A stretch of 55,466 nucleotides of DNA, taken from Sporichthyaceae bacterium (GTDB lineage: Bacteria > Actinomycetota > Actinomycetes > Sporichthyales > Sporichthyaceae). A program made the translations under genes and the position numbers. Positions 1 to 8,123 of this stretch are shown in pieces. Position 1 is the first letter of the stretch. Every line of letters starts with the position of its first letter. Below the pieces are notes generated by a model, which searched no databases, was not told the origin of the DNA, and saw only the letters and a list, made by a program, of their open reading frames with translations. The stretch spans positions 1 to 55,466 of the forward strand of contig DASXPS010000116.1 in assembly GCA_036493475.1 (NCBI GenBank), read 5' to 3'.

Positions 1-157
1 CGGTGGCTCGCTTCGCTCGCACCACCGGCACCCCCCCGGGCGGTGGCTCGCTTCGCTCGCACCACCGGCACCCCCCGGGCGGTGGCTCGCTTCGCTCGCA
101 CCACCGGCACCCCCCGGGCGGTGGCTCGCTTCGCTCGCACCGCCGGCACCCCGTGGG
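1..157. repeat. Tandem repeat, four copies of a 39-40 bp unit
   Basis: Four head-to-tail copies begin at 1, 41, 80 and 119. The first is 40 bp because it has one extra C in its C-run, the next two are 39 bp, and the fourth is degenerate near its end. Each unit carries the direct motif GCTCGC-TTC-GCTCGC flanked by GGTGG and CCACC, which could pair as a short outer stem. The array is cut by the window start, so the true copy number is unknown. It lies downstream of the QueA-like gene. No gene reads through it convincingly. The function is not known. Confidence 0.9.
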
Positions 158-210
158 CGGACGGGTGCCGGCGTCGGCTCATGCGCTCGGTGTGGCAACC
201 CCCGGGCACA

Positions 211-262
211 GTTGAAACGGGTGGGGAGCCAGTGGCCGAAGGCTCGCACCAATCGTTTCAAC
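211..262 (-). terminator. Hairpin overlapping the stop of the QueA-like gene
   Basis: Perfect 9-bp arms GTTGAAACG (211-219) and CGTTTCAAC (254-262) enclose further pairing, GGTG with CACC and AGCC with GGCT, giving a long imperfect stem. The TGA of the minus-strand QueA-like gene (258-260) lies inside one arm. There is no T-tract, so this is a terminator or RNA-stabilising hairpin by position only. Confidence 0.5.
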
Positions 263-1331
263 CCTGCCCATCAGTGGTCTGGCGGGAGCCCAAGAACAGC
301 ATCGAGTCGCCGAACTCGTGCCACAGATACCTCCGCTCCAGGGCGGCGGCGTAGGCGTCGGCGACCAGGCGCGCGCCGGCCACCGTCTCGAGCATGACCA
401 GGTGCGTGGCCTCCGGCGGGTGCAGGCCGCTGAGTAGTCCGGTGACGACGCGGATGGGGCGGTCGGGGCCGATGACGAGGTCGGTCCAGCCGGCGGCGGC
501 GCGGACTCGGCCGTCGGCGTCGGCGACCGTCTCCAAGGCGCGCACGACGGTGGTGCCGACCGCGATCACGCGACGGCCGGCGGCGCGAGCGGCGTTCACG
601 GCGTCAGCGGTGGCCGGGGGTACCGCGAATCGTTCCGGGGTCGGAGGTTCGTGCAGTTCGGGGCTGGACACCCCGGTGTGCAGCACCAGTGGTGCGATGG
701 TGACGCCGCGGGTGATCAGCTGCACCAGCATCCGGTCGGTGAACGGTCGTCCGGCGCTGGGCATCTCGGCGCTGCCGGCCTTCCCGGCGTAGACGGTCTG
801 ATGGTCGGCCAGCGTGAACCGGCTGCGTAGGTAGCCGTACTCGATCGGGCGGCCGTGCATCGCCAAGTACGCCGCCAACGGCGGCGCGTTGCTCGGCCGG
901 GCGCGCCACAGGCGGGACGACGCCGCGGTCGGGTCCGGGTAGGGCTTCATCAACTGCACCCACGCCCCGGCGGGCAACCCGATCCACTCACCCCGAGTGC
1001 GGGTCAGATCCGGGCCGGTGTTGTCCGGCCGGCGCAGCTCCACCACCCACGTGCTGTCGTCGAGTTGCGTGGAGACGTGCACCGGCACCGCGGCGCCCGA
1101 TGCGTCGGTACCGCCGAGTGCGGCGGCCAATGTCGCGGAGGTATTGAGCACCACCAGATCGCCGGGCACCAACACCGTCGGCAGATCGCGGAACCGGTGA
1201 TGGGATAACCCGTCCGGCCGGGCCACCAGGAGCCGCCCGCCGTCGCGACCCAGGCCACGCCGTTCGGGCGGAGCGACGGCCTCGGCGCCCGCGGGCAGGT
1301 CGAACACCGTCGCCGGCGTCAGCACCCTCAT
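258..1331 (-). CDS. QueA-like S-adenosylmethionine:tRNA ribosyltransferase-isomerase family protein
   Basis: A 357-aa protein of the QueA family, which transfers the ribosyl group of SAM to 7-aminomethyl-7-deazaguanine in tRNA during queuosine synthesis. Family landmarks are an LNTSATL segment near residue 62, DHQTVYA...GSAEMPSAGRPFT (176-198, the counterpart of the QueA PTAGLHFT region), VGTTVVRALE (258-267) and a C-terminal FGDSMLFL. The length fits the family (about 340-360 aa). Its ATG overlaps the TGA of the upstream SDR gene by 4 nt, so the two form one operon with a SoxR-like box in front. No other queuosine gene is nearby and the catalytic segment is divergent, so a redox-stress-linked paralogous role is possible. 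Family assignment is firm; the substrate is not. Confidence 0.85.
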   Translation of the reverse strand: MRVLTPATVFDLPAGAEAVAPPERRGLGRDGGRLLVARPDGLSHHRFRDLPTVLVPGDLVVLNTSATLAAALGGTDASGAAVPVHVSTQLDDSTWVVELRRPDNTGPDLTRTRGEWIGLPAGAWVQLMKPYPDPTAASSRLWRARPSNAPPLAAYLAMHGRPIEYGYLRSRFTLADHQTVYAGKAGSAEMPSAGRPFTDRMLVQLITRGVTIAPLVLHTGVSSPELHEPPTPERFAVPPATADAVNAARAAGRRVIAVGTTVVRALETVADADGRVRAAAGWTDLVIGPDRPIRVVTGLLSGLHPPEATHLVMLETVAGARLVADAYAAALERRYLWHEFGDSMLFLGSRQTTDGQG

Positions 1332-2017
1332 CGTCGGCCCACCGGCATCATGTCGGCGGCGCGGTAACGGCCGCTGGGCAACTCGGCCTCGATCAGCTCC
1401 AGCAGCGCGGGCACCACCGACTCCGGGCTCGGCCGGTCGTTGATGTCCTCACCGGGGAACGCCAACTGGTGCAGGTCGGTGTTCATGTCGCCGGGGTCGA
1501 CGGCGTACACCCGCAACTCCGAATGCTCTGCGGCCAGCACCGCGCTCAGGTGGTCCAGCGCCGCCTTCGACGAGCCGTACCCTCCCCATCCGGGGTACGC
1601 CTCGACCGCGGCGTCCGAGGACACGTTCACGATCCGGCCGCCCGTGTTGCTCAGCGCCGGCAGCAGCGCTTGCACCAACGCGACCGGCGCGAACGTGTTC
1701 ACCCGGTACACCTCCTCCAACGCCGCCAACGGATACTCCGCCAGGCCCGGTTGCGGTGACGGCCCCAGCACACTCGCGTTGTTCACCAGCAGATCGAGGC
1801 GGGTGCCCACCGCGGCCGCGAGCGCGGCCCGATGCACCGGGTCGGCCACGTCGCCGACGATCGGCTCGGCGCCGATCTCCCGGCCGGCCACCACCAACCG
1901 CTGTGCATCGCGGCCGTCGATGATCACCCGCCAGTCCCGGCTCACCAGGGCAGCGGCCAACGCGCGGCCGAGCCCACGGGATCCACCGGTGATCAGTGCG
2001 GTTCGAATGTTCGTCAT
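1328..2017 (-). CDS. Short-chain dehydrogenase/reductase (SDR)
   Basis: A 229-aa cytosolic NAD(P)-dependent oxidoreductase of the classical SDR fold. TGGSRGLG near residues 10-17 is the TGxxxGxG cofactor loop. VNNAS near residue 79 is the NNAG-type motif. The catalytic Ser lies in VNVSS and the Tyr/Lys pair in YGSSK. The start is supported by AAAGGAG about 7 nt upstream of the ATG. The gene is divergent from soxR and overlaps the QueA-like gene by 4 nt. The SoxR box in the intergenic region suggests induction by redox-cycling compounds, as for known SoxR-controlled oxidoreductases of actinomycetes. The substrate cannot be predicted. Confidence 0.9.
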   Translation of the reverse strand: MTNIRTALITGGSRGLGRALAAALVSRDWRVIIDGRDAQRLVVAGREIGAEPIVGDVADPVHRAALAAAVGTRLDLLVNNASVLGPSPQPGLAEYPLAALEEVYRVNTFAPVALVQALLPALSNTGGRIVNVSSDAAVEAYPGWGGYGSSKAALDHLSAVLAAEHSELRVYAVDPGDMNTDLHQLAFPGEDINDRPSPESVVPALLELIEAELPSGRYRAADMMPVGRR

Positions 2018-2039
2018 CCCTCGCTCCTTTCTGCGAGCT

Positions 2040-2070
2040 AGCCTGCAACTTAAAGTTCACTTGAAGTCAA
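2040..2070 (-). promoter_or_regulatory. SoxR-type operator within a MerR-style promoter
   Basis: A dyad at 2048-2067 has the form ACTTnAAGTnnACTTnAAGT and resembles the classic SoxR box core TCAAGTtAACTTGA. Read on the minus strand, TTGACT (-35, 2070-2065) and CAGGCT (-10, 2045-2040) are separated by 19 bp. The long spacer with the dyad inside it is the hallmark of MerR-family activated promoters. It points at the SDR/QueA-like operon, and the divergent soxR gene starts 12 nt to the other side. Confidence 0.7.
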
Positions 2071-2081
2071 GGGGATTGCCG

Positions 2082-2537
2082 ATGGACCGCGCCACGGACC
2101 TGCTGACGATCGGGGAGTTGGCCGAGCGAGCGGGGTGTGCCACCTCCGCGGTGCGCTACTACGAGTCGCTCGGTCTGATCACCGCCACCCGCACCAGCGG
2201 GGGACAGCGCCGCTTCCGGCGCGAGACGCTGCGCCGCCTGGCTTTCATCCGGGCCGCGCAGAACGTCGGGCTGGCCCTGGACGAGATCCGCGCCGCACTT
2301 GCCGAGCTGCCCGGCGCACGCACCCCGACCAAGGCGGACTGGACGCGGGTGTCCGCGAGTTGGCGGGCCCGGCTGGACCAACACATCGACGCGCTCACCG
2401 CGCTGCGCGACGGGTTGACGGCCTGCATCGGCTGCGGGTGTCTGTCGCTGCGCCGCTGCACCCTGTCCAACCCACAGGACATCGCGGCCTCCCTCGGTCC
2501 CGGCGCGCGCTATCTTCCGCCGGGGGCGAGGGCTTGA
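2082..2537 (+). CDS. soxR: Redox-sensitive transcriptional regulator SoxR
   Basis: A 151-aa MerR-family regulator. The winged-helix DNA-binding domain is at the N-terminus (LTIGELAERAGCATSAVRYY, residues 8-27), followed by a dimerisation helix. The cysteine cluster C115-x2-C118-x-C120-x5-C126 is the [2Fe-2S] site that defines SoxR within the MerR family. The start is the ATG with AAGGGG 8 nt upstream; the open frame continues farther 5' but those residues do not belong to the family. The gene is divergent from the SDR/QueA-like operon with a SoxR-like box between them. In actinomycetes SoxR senses redox-active metabolites rather than mounting a full superoxide response (family knowledge). Confidence 0.93.
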   Translation: MDRATDLLTIGELAERAGCATSAVRYYESLGLITATRTSGGQRRFRRETLRRLAFIRAAQNVGLALDEIRAALAELPGARTPTKADWTRVSASWRARLDQHIDALTALRDGLTACIGCGCLSLRRCTLSNPQDIAASLGPGARYLPPGARA

Positions 2538-2545
2538 CCGCCATG

Positions 2546-2585
2546 GTTACAACTTGTAACTTCGAGCTAAGTTACAAGTCGTAAC
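2546..2585. promoter_or_regulatory. Two palindromic operators upstream of the TetR gene
   Basis: GTTACAACTTGTAAC (2546-2560) is a perfect 7-bp inverted repeat around one base. GTTACAAGTCGTAAC (2571-2585) is the same site with one arm changed. The centres are 25 bp apart and the second site ends 14 nt before the TetR start codon. Position and symmetry indicate autoregulation by the TetR protein. Confidence 0.8.
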
Positions 2586-2599
2586 TTTGTGGAGGGCCG

Positions 2600-3229
2600 A
2601 TGACTCGGCAACGCATGTCCGCCGAGGAACGGCGCCACATGCTGCTGGACATCGCCCGCGACGTCGTGGTCGCCGAGGGCTTCCATGCCGCCACCATCGA
2701 CCGGGTCGCCCGCGATGCCGGGGTCACCCGCACGCTGATCTACGCGCAGTTCGGCGACCTGCCCGGCATGGTCGCCGCGTTGATCGACCGGGAGACCGCG
2801 CAGGCCATGCTCGGCCTGGCCGAGGCCTTGGCGCCGATGCCTGCCGAACTCGACCTTGTCGAGGTCTCCGAGGCGATGCTGCAGGCGATGCTGCACGCCG
2901 TGTCGCTGGCCCCCGCGGCGTGGCGCATCCTGCTCAACCCGCCGGAGGGCGGTCCACCGGAGCTGCACGCGCGTATCGCGTCCGGCCGCGCGCTGGCCCG
3001 CGCGCACGTGCAACACCTGCTCACCAGCCGGCTGCCGGACGGCGTCGCCGACCCGGAACTGGCCGCGCACCTGCACCAACTCGCCGGCGAGGAAATGGTC
3101 CGGCTGCACATGCGTGATCCCAGCACCTACCCAGTGGCGCGCCTGGTGCGCCAAATCCGGGAGATCGCCCGCGGCACCCTCGCCGCCCATCGGACGGACG
3201 CACCCATAGAAATTGAGAGGGCCCGATGA
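2600..3229 (+). CDS. TetR/AcrR-family transcriptional regulator
   Basis: A 209-aa one-component repressor. The N-terminal helix-turn-helix spans about residues 10-55 and includes AATIDRVARDAGVTRTLIYA followed by F; the C-terminal helical ligand domain is poorly conserved, as usual for the family. GGAGG lies about 6 nt upstream of the ATG. Two palindromic sites directly upstream are probable operators. The stop overlaps the start of the MpaB-type oxygenase gene by 4 nt (ATGA), so the repressor and enzyme are translationally coupled and probably share one ligand circuit. The inducer is unknown. Confidence 0.9.
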   Translation: MTRQRMSAEERRHMLLDIARDVVVAEGFHAATIDRVARDAGVTRTLIYAQFGDLPGMVAALIDRETAQAMLGLAEALAPMPAELDLVEVSEAMLQAMLHAVSLAPAAWRILLNPPEGGPPELHARIASGRALARAHVQHLLTSRLPDGVADPELAAHLHQLAGEEMVRLHMRDPSTYPVARLVRQIREIARGTLAAHRTDAPIEIERAR

Positions 3230-4074
3230 CCGTCACCGAACCCGACACCGTCATCGGCGCCCCTATCGGTCCCGGCTCCCTGACCTGGCGTTACCACGGG
3301 GACCGGCTCGGCCTGTTGTTGTTGTGGCGTACCGGCACCCTGCAGAACATGCACCCCGCGGTGAACTCCGCGCTGCAGCAGCTCTCGAACTTCTTCGACG
3401 ACCCGTGGGATCGGTTGTTCCGCTCGATCCCACCGATCGCCGGGGTCATCTACGACGAGAACGCCGAGGCCACCGCGGGAGAGGTGCGCGACTACCACCG
3501 CGACATCAAGGGCAGCGACGACGGGCACGGCCGACGCTGGTCGGCGCTGAACCCGGAGATTTTCTGGTGGACGCACGTCACGTTCGTCGAGGCGATCGTG
3601 GCGACCAATGAGTTCTTCGGCACTCCGCTCACTCTGGAGGAGAAGGACCAGTTGGTCCGTGAGGGGGTGACCTGGTGGCAGCGCTACGGGCTGTCCATGC
3701 GCCCAGTGGTCGAGACATGGGAGGAGTTCGACGCGTACTTCCAGCACATGCTGGAGCACGAGTTGGAGCACAACGAGACCACGCGCTGGGCGATGAGCGC
3801 GGGGGGCCAGGCCATCCCGGCTCCGCCCTATGTGCCGGACGTGCTGTGGCGGGTGCTGCGGTGGCCGACCATGAAGGCCAACGTGTGGCTGGGGGCGGGC
3901 CTGATGCCGCCCAGGGCCCGCGAGACTCTCGAACTCAACTGGACCGCGCGCGACCAACATGTGTTGGACGCGATGTCGTTCGTGATCCGTCAGGTCTGGC
4001 CGCGGCTGCCCGAACGCGTCCGTTACCAACCCCGCGCCTACGCGGCGATCCGTCGGGAACGCGACCCGGCCTGA
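3226..4074 (+). CDS. Oxygenase MpaB / DUF2236-family protein
   Basis: A 282-aa protein of the DUF2236 family, which includes fungal MpaB, latex-clearing protein and many actinobacterial members; characterised relatives bind haem b and oxygenate organic substrates. Diagnostic features are GSLTWRYHGD at the N-terminus, the segment HGRRWSALNPEIFWWTHVTF (about residues 100-119) with conserved His, Arg and Trp, and the following helix EAIVATNEFFGTPLT. The Ala/Arg-rich C-terminus ends without a membrane segment. It is translated from an ATG overlapping the TetR stop. It converges on the PLP-enzyme gene, with stops 3 nt apart. Substrate unknown. Confidence 0.85.
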   Translation: MTVTEPDTVIGAPIGPGSLTWRYHGDRLGLLLLWRTGTLQNMHPAVNSALQQLSNFFDDPWDRLFRSIPPIAGVIYDENAEATAGEVRDYHRDIKGSDDGHGRRWSALNPEIFWWTHVTFVEAIVATNEFFGTPLTLEEKDQLVREGVTWWQRYGLSMRPVVETWEEFDAYFQHMLEHELEHNETTRWAMSAGGQAIPAPPYVPDVLWRVLRWPTMKANVWLGAGLMPPRARETLELNWTARDQHVLDAMSFVIRQVWPRLPERVRYQPRAYAAIRRERDPA

Positions 4075-4077
4075 GCC

Positions 4078-5187
4078 CTACAGCGAGTCCAGCGCCGCGG
4101 CCAGATCCGCCCACAGGTCCTCGACGGCCTCGATGCCGACGGCCATGCGCACCAGACCCTCGGCGATCGTCGGCGACTCACCCGGCCACCGCCGGCGTCG
4201 CTCCAACATGGATTCCACCCCGCCCAGGCTGGTTGCGGTCACCCACAACCGGGTCGCCGTGCAGAACGCGTCCGCGGTCGCCGCATCGGCGAACTCCACG
4301 CTGATCACCGCGCCGAAACTGCCCATCGCCGCGGCCCGGGCGTGGCCGGGATCGGTCGGCAGACCGGGGTAGCGCACCCGTCGGCACGCGGGATGGACGG
4401 CCAGTCGCGGGGCCAACACCGTGGCGTTGGCAGTGGCCCGTTCCACCCGCAGGTGCAGGGTGCGTAACCCGCGCAGGGCCAGCCAGCACTCCATCGGCCC
4501 CGGGATGACCCCGGTGATCCGACGACGTTGTTCCAACCGTTGCCACATCCCGTGGTCCGCGCAGACCAGGGCGCCGAGCACGACGTCGCTGTGCCCGGCG
4601 ATGAATTTCGTCACCGAGTGCAGCACCAGATCCGCGCCGAGTCCCAGCGGGCGCTGGGCCACCGGGGTGGCGAAGGTGTTGTCCACCACCAGCAGGACCC
4701 CGCGTTCGCGGGCGGCCGCGCACAGCGTGGGGAGGTCGGCGACCTCGAGTGCCGGGTTCGTGGGGGACTCCAGCAAGGCCAGGTCCGCACCGTCCAGCGC
4801 GGCGATCACCGCTTCGGTGTCCGCCACATCCACCAGACGGGTCATCAGATCATGCCGAGTTCCCTCCTGCACCAATCGGCCCAACGACCCCAGGTAGGCG
4901 TGCCGCGGCGCGACCACAATGGCATCGGGTCGGACCAGTTCCAGCACCGCACCGAACGCGGCCAGCCCGGACGGATAGGCCAACCCGTGGCCACCCTCCA
5001 GCGCGCCCAATGCGGTCTCGAAGGCCTGCCAGGTCGGATTGCCGTAACGGCCGTACTCCAAATCCCCGCCGGCCACGTAGGTCGAGGCCAAGGTCAGGGG
5101 CGTGTTCATCGGTGCGTCCGGGACCTGCTCGGGTCGACCCGCCACCACCGCGATGGTTTGCGGGTGCAATCCCTGCGTTCCGTTCAT
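4078..5187 (-). CDS. Cys/Met-metabolism PLP-dependent enzyme (cystathionine gamma-synthase/lyase type)
   Basis: A 369-aa fold-type I PLP enzyme of the Cys/Met metabolism family. The PLP-binding Lys lies in SVTKFIAGHSD, the phosphate-contact region in YPSGLAAFG, and the Asp pairing with the pyridine N in VVDNTFATP. Residues YGRYGNPT resemble the substrate loop of cystathionine gamma-synthases, -lyases and homologues, but the exact reaction cannot be chosen from sequence. The ATG overlaps the stop of the upstream NdgR-type gene by 4 nt, so the enzyme is co-transcribed with a regulator known to control leucine and sulphur amino-acid genes in actinomycetes. That supports a role in methionine/cysteine interconversion. 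Confidence 0.88.
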   Translation of the reverse strand: MNGTQGLHPQTIAVVAGRPEQVPDAPMNTPLTLASTYVAGGDLEYGRYGNPTWQAFETALGALEGGHGLAYPSGLAAFGAVLELVRPDAIVVAPRHAYLGSLGRLVQEGTRHDLMTRLVDVADTEAVIAALDGADLALLESPTNPALEVADLPTLCAAARERGVLLVVDNTFATPVAQRPLGLGADLVLHSVTKFIAGHSDVVLGALVCADHGMWQRLEQRRRITGVIPGPMECWLALRGLRTLHLRVERATANATVLAPRLAVHPACRRVRYPGLPTDPGHARAAAMGSFGAVISVEFADAATADAFCTATRLWVTATSLGGVESMLERRRRWPGESPTIAEGLVRMAVGIEAVEDLWADLAAALDSL

Positions 5188-5972
5188 GGCGTGCGCCGCA
5201 CTGCACCACGTCGCGTCGCCGCGGGCTCGGCCTCGGGTCCGGTCTTACCGGTACCCCGACGCAGCGCCTCGGTGAGCTTCTCCGCGGCGGCCATCACCGC
5301 GTTCGCGTGCAACCGACCCGGCTGGCGGGACAACCGATCCAACGGTCCGGACACCGACACCGCGGCGACCACCCGGTGGCCCGGGCCGCGCACCGGCGCG
5401 GATACCGAGACCACCCCGGCCTCGCGTTCGCCGACACTCTGTGCCCACCCACGTCGACGCACCGCGGCCAGCGTGGTCGCCTGGAACACCGCACCCTGCA
5501 ATCCGCGATGCATGCGCTCGGGGTCCTCCCAGGCCAGCAACACCTGTGCGGCCGAGCCCGCGGACATCGGCAGCGAGCTGCCCACCGGCACCGTGTCCCG
5601 CAGCCCGGACAGTCGCTCGGCCGCGGCCACGCACACCCGGTGATCGCCCTGCCGGCGGTAGAGCTGCGCGCTCTCTCCGGTCACGTCGCGCAGGTGCACC
5701 AACACCGGCCCGGCCGCGGCCAACAGGCGGTCCTCACCGGCCGCCGCGGCCAACTCGGCCAATCGCGGACCGAGCACGAAGCGGCCCTGTAGGTCGCGGG
5801 TCACCAACCGGTGATGTTCGAGGGCGACGGCCAACCGGTGCGCGGTGGGACGGGCCAGGCCGGTGGCGGTCACCAGGTTCGCCAAGGTGGCCGGGCCGGC
5901 CTCCAGGGCGCCCAGGACGGCCGCTGCCTTGTCCAGTACGCCAACACCGGATAGTCCGCTAGACTTGTCCAT
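5184..5972 (-). CDS. ndgR: IclR-family regulator of leuCD, NdgR/LtbR type
   Basis: A 262-aa IclR-family regulator with an N-terminal winged helix (LDKAAAVLGALEAG...TGLARPTAHRLAVAL) and a C-terminal GAF-like effector domain. It is divergent from leuC across a 70-bp gap, the arrangement of NdgR (Streptomyces) and LtbR (Corynebacterium). These respond to amino-acid status and control leucine and other amino-acid biosynthesis. I chose the ATG at 5972 because family proteins begin MDxSSGxGVLDKA; the open frame extends 27 codons farther without similarity. There is no clear Shine-Dalgarno sequence, so initiation may be leaderless. The stop overlaps the PLP-enzyme start. Confidence 0.88.
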   Translation of the reverse strand: MDKSSGLSGVGVLDKAAAVLGALEAGPATLANLVTATGLARPTAHRLAVALEHHRLVTRDLQGRFVLGPRLAELAAAAGEDRLLAAAGPVLVHLRDVTGESAQLYRRQGDHRVCVAAAERLSGLRDTVPVGSSLPMSAGSAAQVLLAWEDPERMHRGLQGAVFQATTLAAVRRRGWAQSVGEREAGVVSVSAPVRGPGHRVVAAVSVSGPLDRLSRQPGRLHANAVMAAAEKLTEALRRGTGKTGPEAEPAATRRGAVRRTP

Positions 5973-5975
5973 GGA

Positions 5976-6000
5976 TTGATACTGCCGTCTCATACTGTGA
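5976..6000. promoter_or_regulatory. Candidate NdgR operator in the ndgR-leuC gap
   Basis: The divergent gap contains two direct copies of TACTG (5980-5984 and 5993-5997) in an A/T-richer island (TTGATACTGCC, TCATACTGTGAA) that stands out from the local GC content. The position fits a shared ndgR/leuC operator. No consensus was checked, so the assignment rests on context. Confidence 0.4.
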
Positions 6001-6042
6001 AACTCAACAGCGCGAGACGCAAGTCCGGAGGAGACCGGGATT

Positions 6043-7452
6043 ATGGGCCGCACACTCGCCGAGAAGATCTGGGACGCGCACGTCGTACGACGGGCCGAGA
6101 ACGAGCCGGACCTGCTTTACATCGACCTACACCTCATCCACGAGGTGACCAGCCCCCAGGCCTTCGACGGGCTGCGCGCGGCGGGTCGCCCGGTACGCCG
6201 CCCCGATCTCACGCTGGCCACCGAGGACCACAACGTCCCCACCCTCGACATCGACAAGCCCATCGCCGACCCGGTGTCGCGTACCCAGGTCGATGCACTG
6301 CGCAAGAACTGCGAAGAGTTCGGCATTCGGCTGCACTCGCTCGGCGATGTGGACCAGGGCATCGTGCACGTGGTCGGCCCCCAACTGGGGATCACCCAAC
6401 CCGGCATGACGATCGTCTGCGGCGACAGCCACACCTCCACCCACGGCGCTTTCGGTGCCCTCGCCTTCGGCATCGGCACCAGTGAGGTGGAGCACGTGCT
6501 GGCCACCCAGACCCTGCCGCTCAGGCCGTTCAAGACGATGGCCGTCACGGTGAACGGGGCATTGCCCGTCGGCGTCACCTCGAAAGACATCATCCTCGCG
6601 GTGATCGCGAAGATCGGTACCGGCGGTGGCCAGGGCTATGTCATCGAGTACCGCGGTGAGGCCATTCGTAACTTGTCCATGGAGGGCCGGCTCACCGTAT
6701 GCAACATGTCCATCGAGGCAGGTGCGCGGGCCGGCCTGGTCGCCCCGGACGAGGTCACCTTCGACTATCTGAAGGGCCGCCCGCACGCGCCGAACGGTGC
6801 CGACTGGGATGCTGCGCTGGCCGCCTGGCGCGAGCTGCGCACCGACGACGACGCGACCTTCGACACCGAGGTGGTGCTGAACGCCGCGGACCTCAGCCCG
6901 TTCGTCACCTGGGGTACCAACCCCGCTCAGGGTGCGCCGCTGTCCGAGCGGGTGCCCGACCCGGCGGACATCGCCGACCCGGTCGAGCGCTCCACGGCCG
7001 AGCGCGCGCTGCAATACATGGGCCTGACGGCCGGCATGCCGTTGCGCGAGGTCACCGTGGACACCGTGTTCCTCGGCTCGTGCACCAACGGTCGCATCGA
7101 GGACCTGCGCGCCGCCGCGCAGGTTATCGCCGGCCGCAAGGTCGCACCGGGCGTGCGCATGCTGGTGGTGCCGGGCTCGGCGAAGGTGCGACTGCAGGCC
7201 GAGGCCGAGGGCCTCGATGCGGTGTTCACCGCGGCGGGCGCGGAATGGCGGTTCGCCGGGTGCTCGATGTGTCTGGGCATGAACCCCGACCAGCTGGCCG
7301 CGGGAGAGCGCAGCGCCTCGACGTCCAACCGCAACTTCGAGGGCCGGCAGGGCAAGGGCGGACGGACGCACTTGGTCTCACCACTGGTTGCCGCCGCCAC
7401 CGCGGTCACCGGGCATCTCGCCGCCCCCGCCGACCTGTCCGAGGAGAGCTGA
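6043..7452 (+). CDS. leuC: 3-isopropylmalate dehydratase large subunit
   Basis: A 469-aa large subunit of isopropylmalate isomerase, which converts 2- to 3-isopropylmalate in leucine synthesis with LeuD. The [4Fe-4S]-ligand cysteines lie in GSCTNGR and CSMCLGMN, and the substrate/cluster region in [20 protein letters not shown]. Length is normal for the family (about 465-475). GGAGGAG lies about 10 nt before the ATG. The gene is divergent from ndgR, and leuD follows after one base, giving a classic leuCD operon. Confidence 0.98.
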   Translation: MGRTLAEKIWDAHVVRRAENEPDLLYIDLHLIHEVTSPQAFDGLRAAGRPVRRPDLTLATEDHNVPTLDIDKPIADPVSRTQVDALRKNCEEFGIRLHSLGDVDQGIVHVVGPQLGITQPGMTIVCGDSHTSTHGAFGALAFGIGTSEVEHVLATQTLPLRPFKTMAVTVNGALPVGVTSKDIILAVIAKIGTGGGQGYVIEYRGEAIRNLSMEGRLTVCNMSIEAGARAGLVAPDEVTFDYLKGRPHAPNGADWDAALAAWRELRTDDDATFDTEVVLNAADLSPFVTWGTNPAQGAPLSERVPDPADIADPVERSTAERALQYMGLTAGMPLREVTVDTVFLGSCTNGRIEDLRAAAQVIAGRKVAPGVRMLVVPGSAKVRLQAEAEGLDAVFTAAGAEWRFAGCSMCLGMNPDQLAAGERSASTSNRNFEGRQGKGGRTHLVSPLVAAATAVTGHLAAPADLSEES

Positions 7453-7453
7453 C

Positions 7454-8050
7454 ATGGAAGCCTTCATCACGCACACCGGTCGGATGGTGCCGCTGCGCCG
7501 CAGCAACGTGGACACCGACCAGATCATCCCCGCGGTGTACCTGAAACGAATCAGCCGGGACGGTTTCGAGGACGGTTTATTCGCAAGCTGGCGCACGGAC
7601 CCGAGCTTCGTGCTCAACCACGCGGACCGCGAGGGCGCGACGGTGTTGGTCGCCGGCCCCGACTTCGGCACCGGCTCCTCGCGGGAACACGCGGTGTGGG
7701 CCCTGCAGAACTACGGCTTCCGGGTTGTCATCTCCACCCGATTCGCCGACATCTTCCGAGGCAACTCGCTCAAGGGCGGACTGCTCACGTTGACCCTGCC
7801 GCAGTCATCGGTGGAGCTGTTGTGGGAACGGTCCGAGGCCGATCCGAGTACCGAGATCACCGTCGATTTGGTGGACCGTCAGGTCCGTTGCGGCGACTTC
7901 GTGGCCAACTTCGACATCGACGACTACTCGCGTTGGCGGCTGCTCGAGGGCCTTGACGACATCGGATTGACGTTGCGGCACACCGACGACATCGATGCAT
8001 TCGAGAAGATCCGGCCGGCCTGGTTACCGGCCACCCTGCCCGCCCGCTGA
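7454..8050 (+). CDS. leuD: 3-isopropylmalate dehydratase small subunit
   Basis: A 198-aa swivel-domain subunit that pairs with LeuC. Family landmarks are [10 protein letters not shown] near the N-terminus (residues 15-24), [13 protein letters not shown] in the substrate loop, and [16 protein letters not shown] chose the ATG one base after the leuC stop, preceded by GAGGAG in the end of leuC; an upstream in-frame start inside leuC is less likely. Two inverted repeats follow the gene. Confidence 0.97.
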   Translation: MEAFITHTGRMVPLRRSNVDTDQIIPAVYLKRISRDGFEDGLFASWRTDPSFVLNHADREGATVLVAGPDFGTGSSREHAVWALQNYGFRVVISTRFADIFRGNSLKGGLLTLTLPQSSVELLWERSEADPSTEITVDLVDRQVRCGDFVANFDIDDYSRWRLLEGLDDIGLTLRHTDDIDAFEKIRPAWLPATLPAR

Positions 8051-8067
8051 GGTCGGTACCCCGTCGC

Positions 8068-8097
8068 GGACAATCGGCGACAGAGCGCTGATTGTCC
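8068..8097 (+). terminator. Hairpin after leuD
   Basis: Perfect 8-bp arms GGACAATC (8068-8075) and GATTGTCC (8090-8097) around a 14-nt loop, 17 nt after the leuD stop. Only two T residues follow, so termination would be imperfect. A regulatory or stabilising role is equally possible. Confidence 0.5.
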
Positions 8098-8123
8098 TTA
8101 CGGGCAAGGGAAATTCACCGCGA

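Noticed and set aside
1-157. The tandem repeats as a CRISPR array
   Set aside because: The copies are contiguous without unique spacers, and no cas gene is present.
1440-2081. Extension of the soxR frame 214 codons upstream
   Set aside because: The extension lies opposite the SDR gene and does not resemble any MerR protein. The ATG at 2082 has a Shine-Dalgarno sequence and the family N-terminus.
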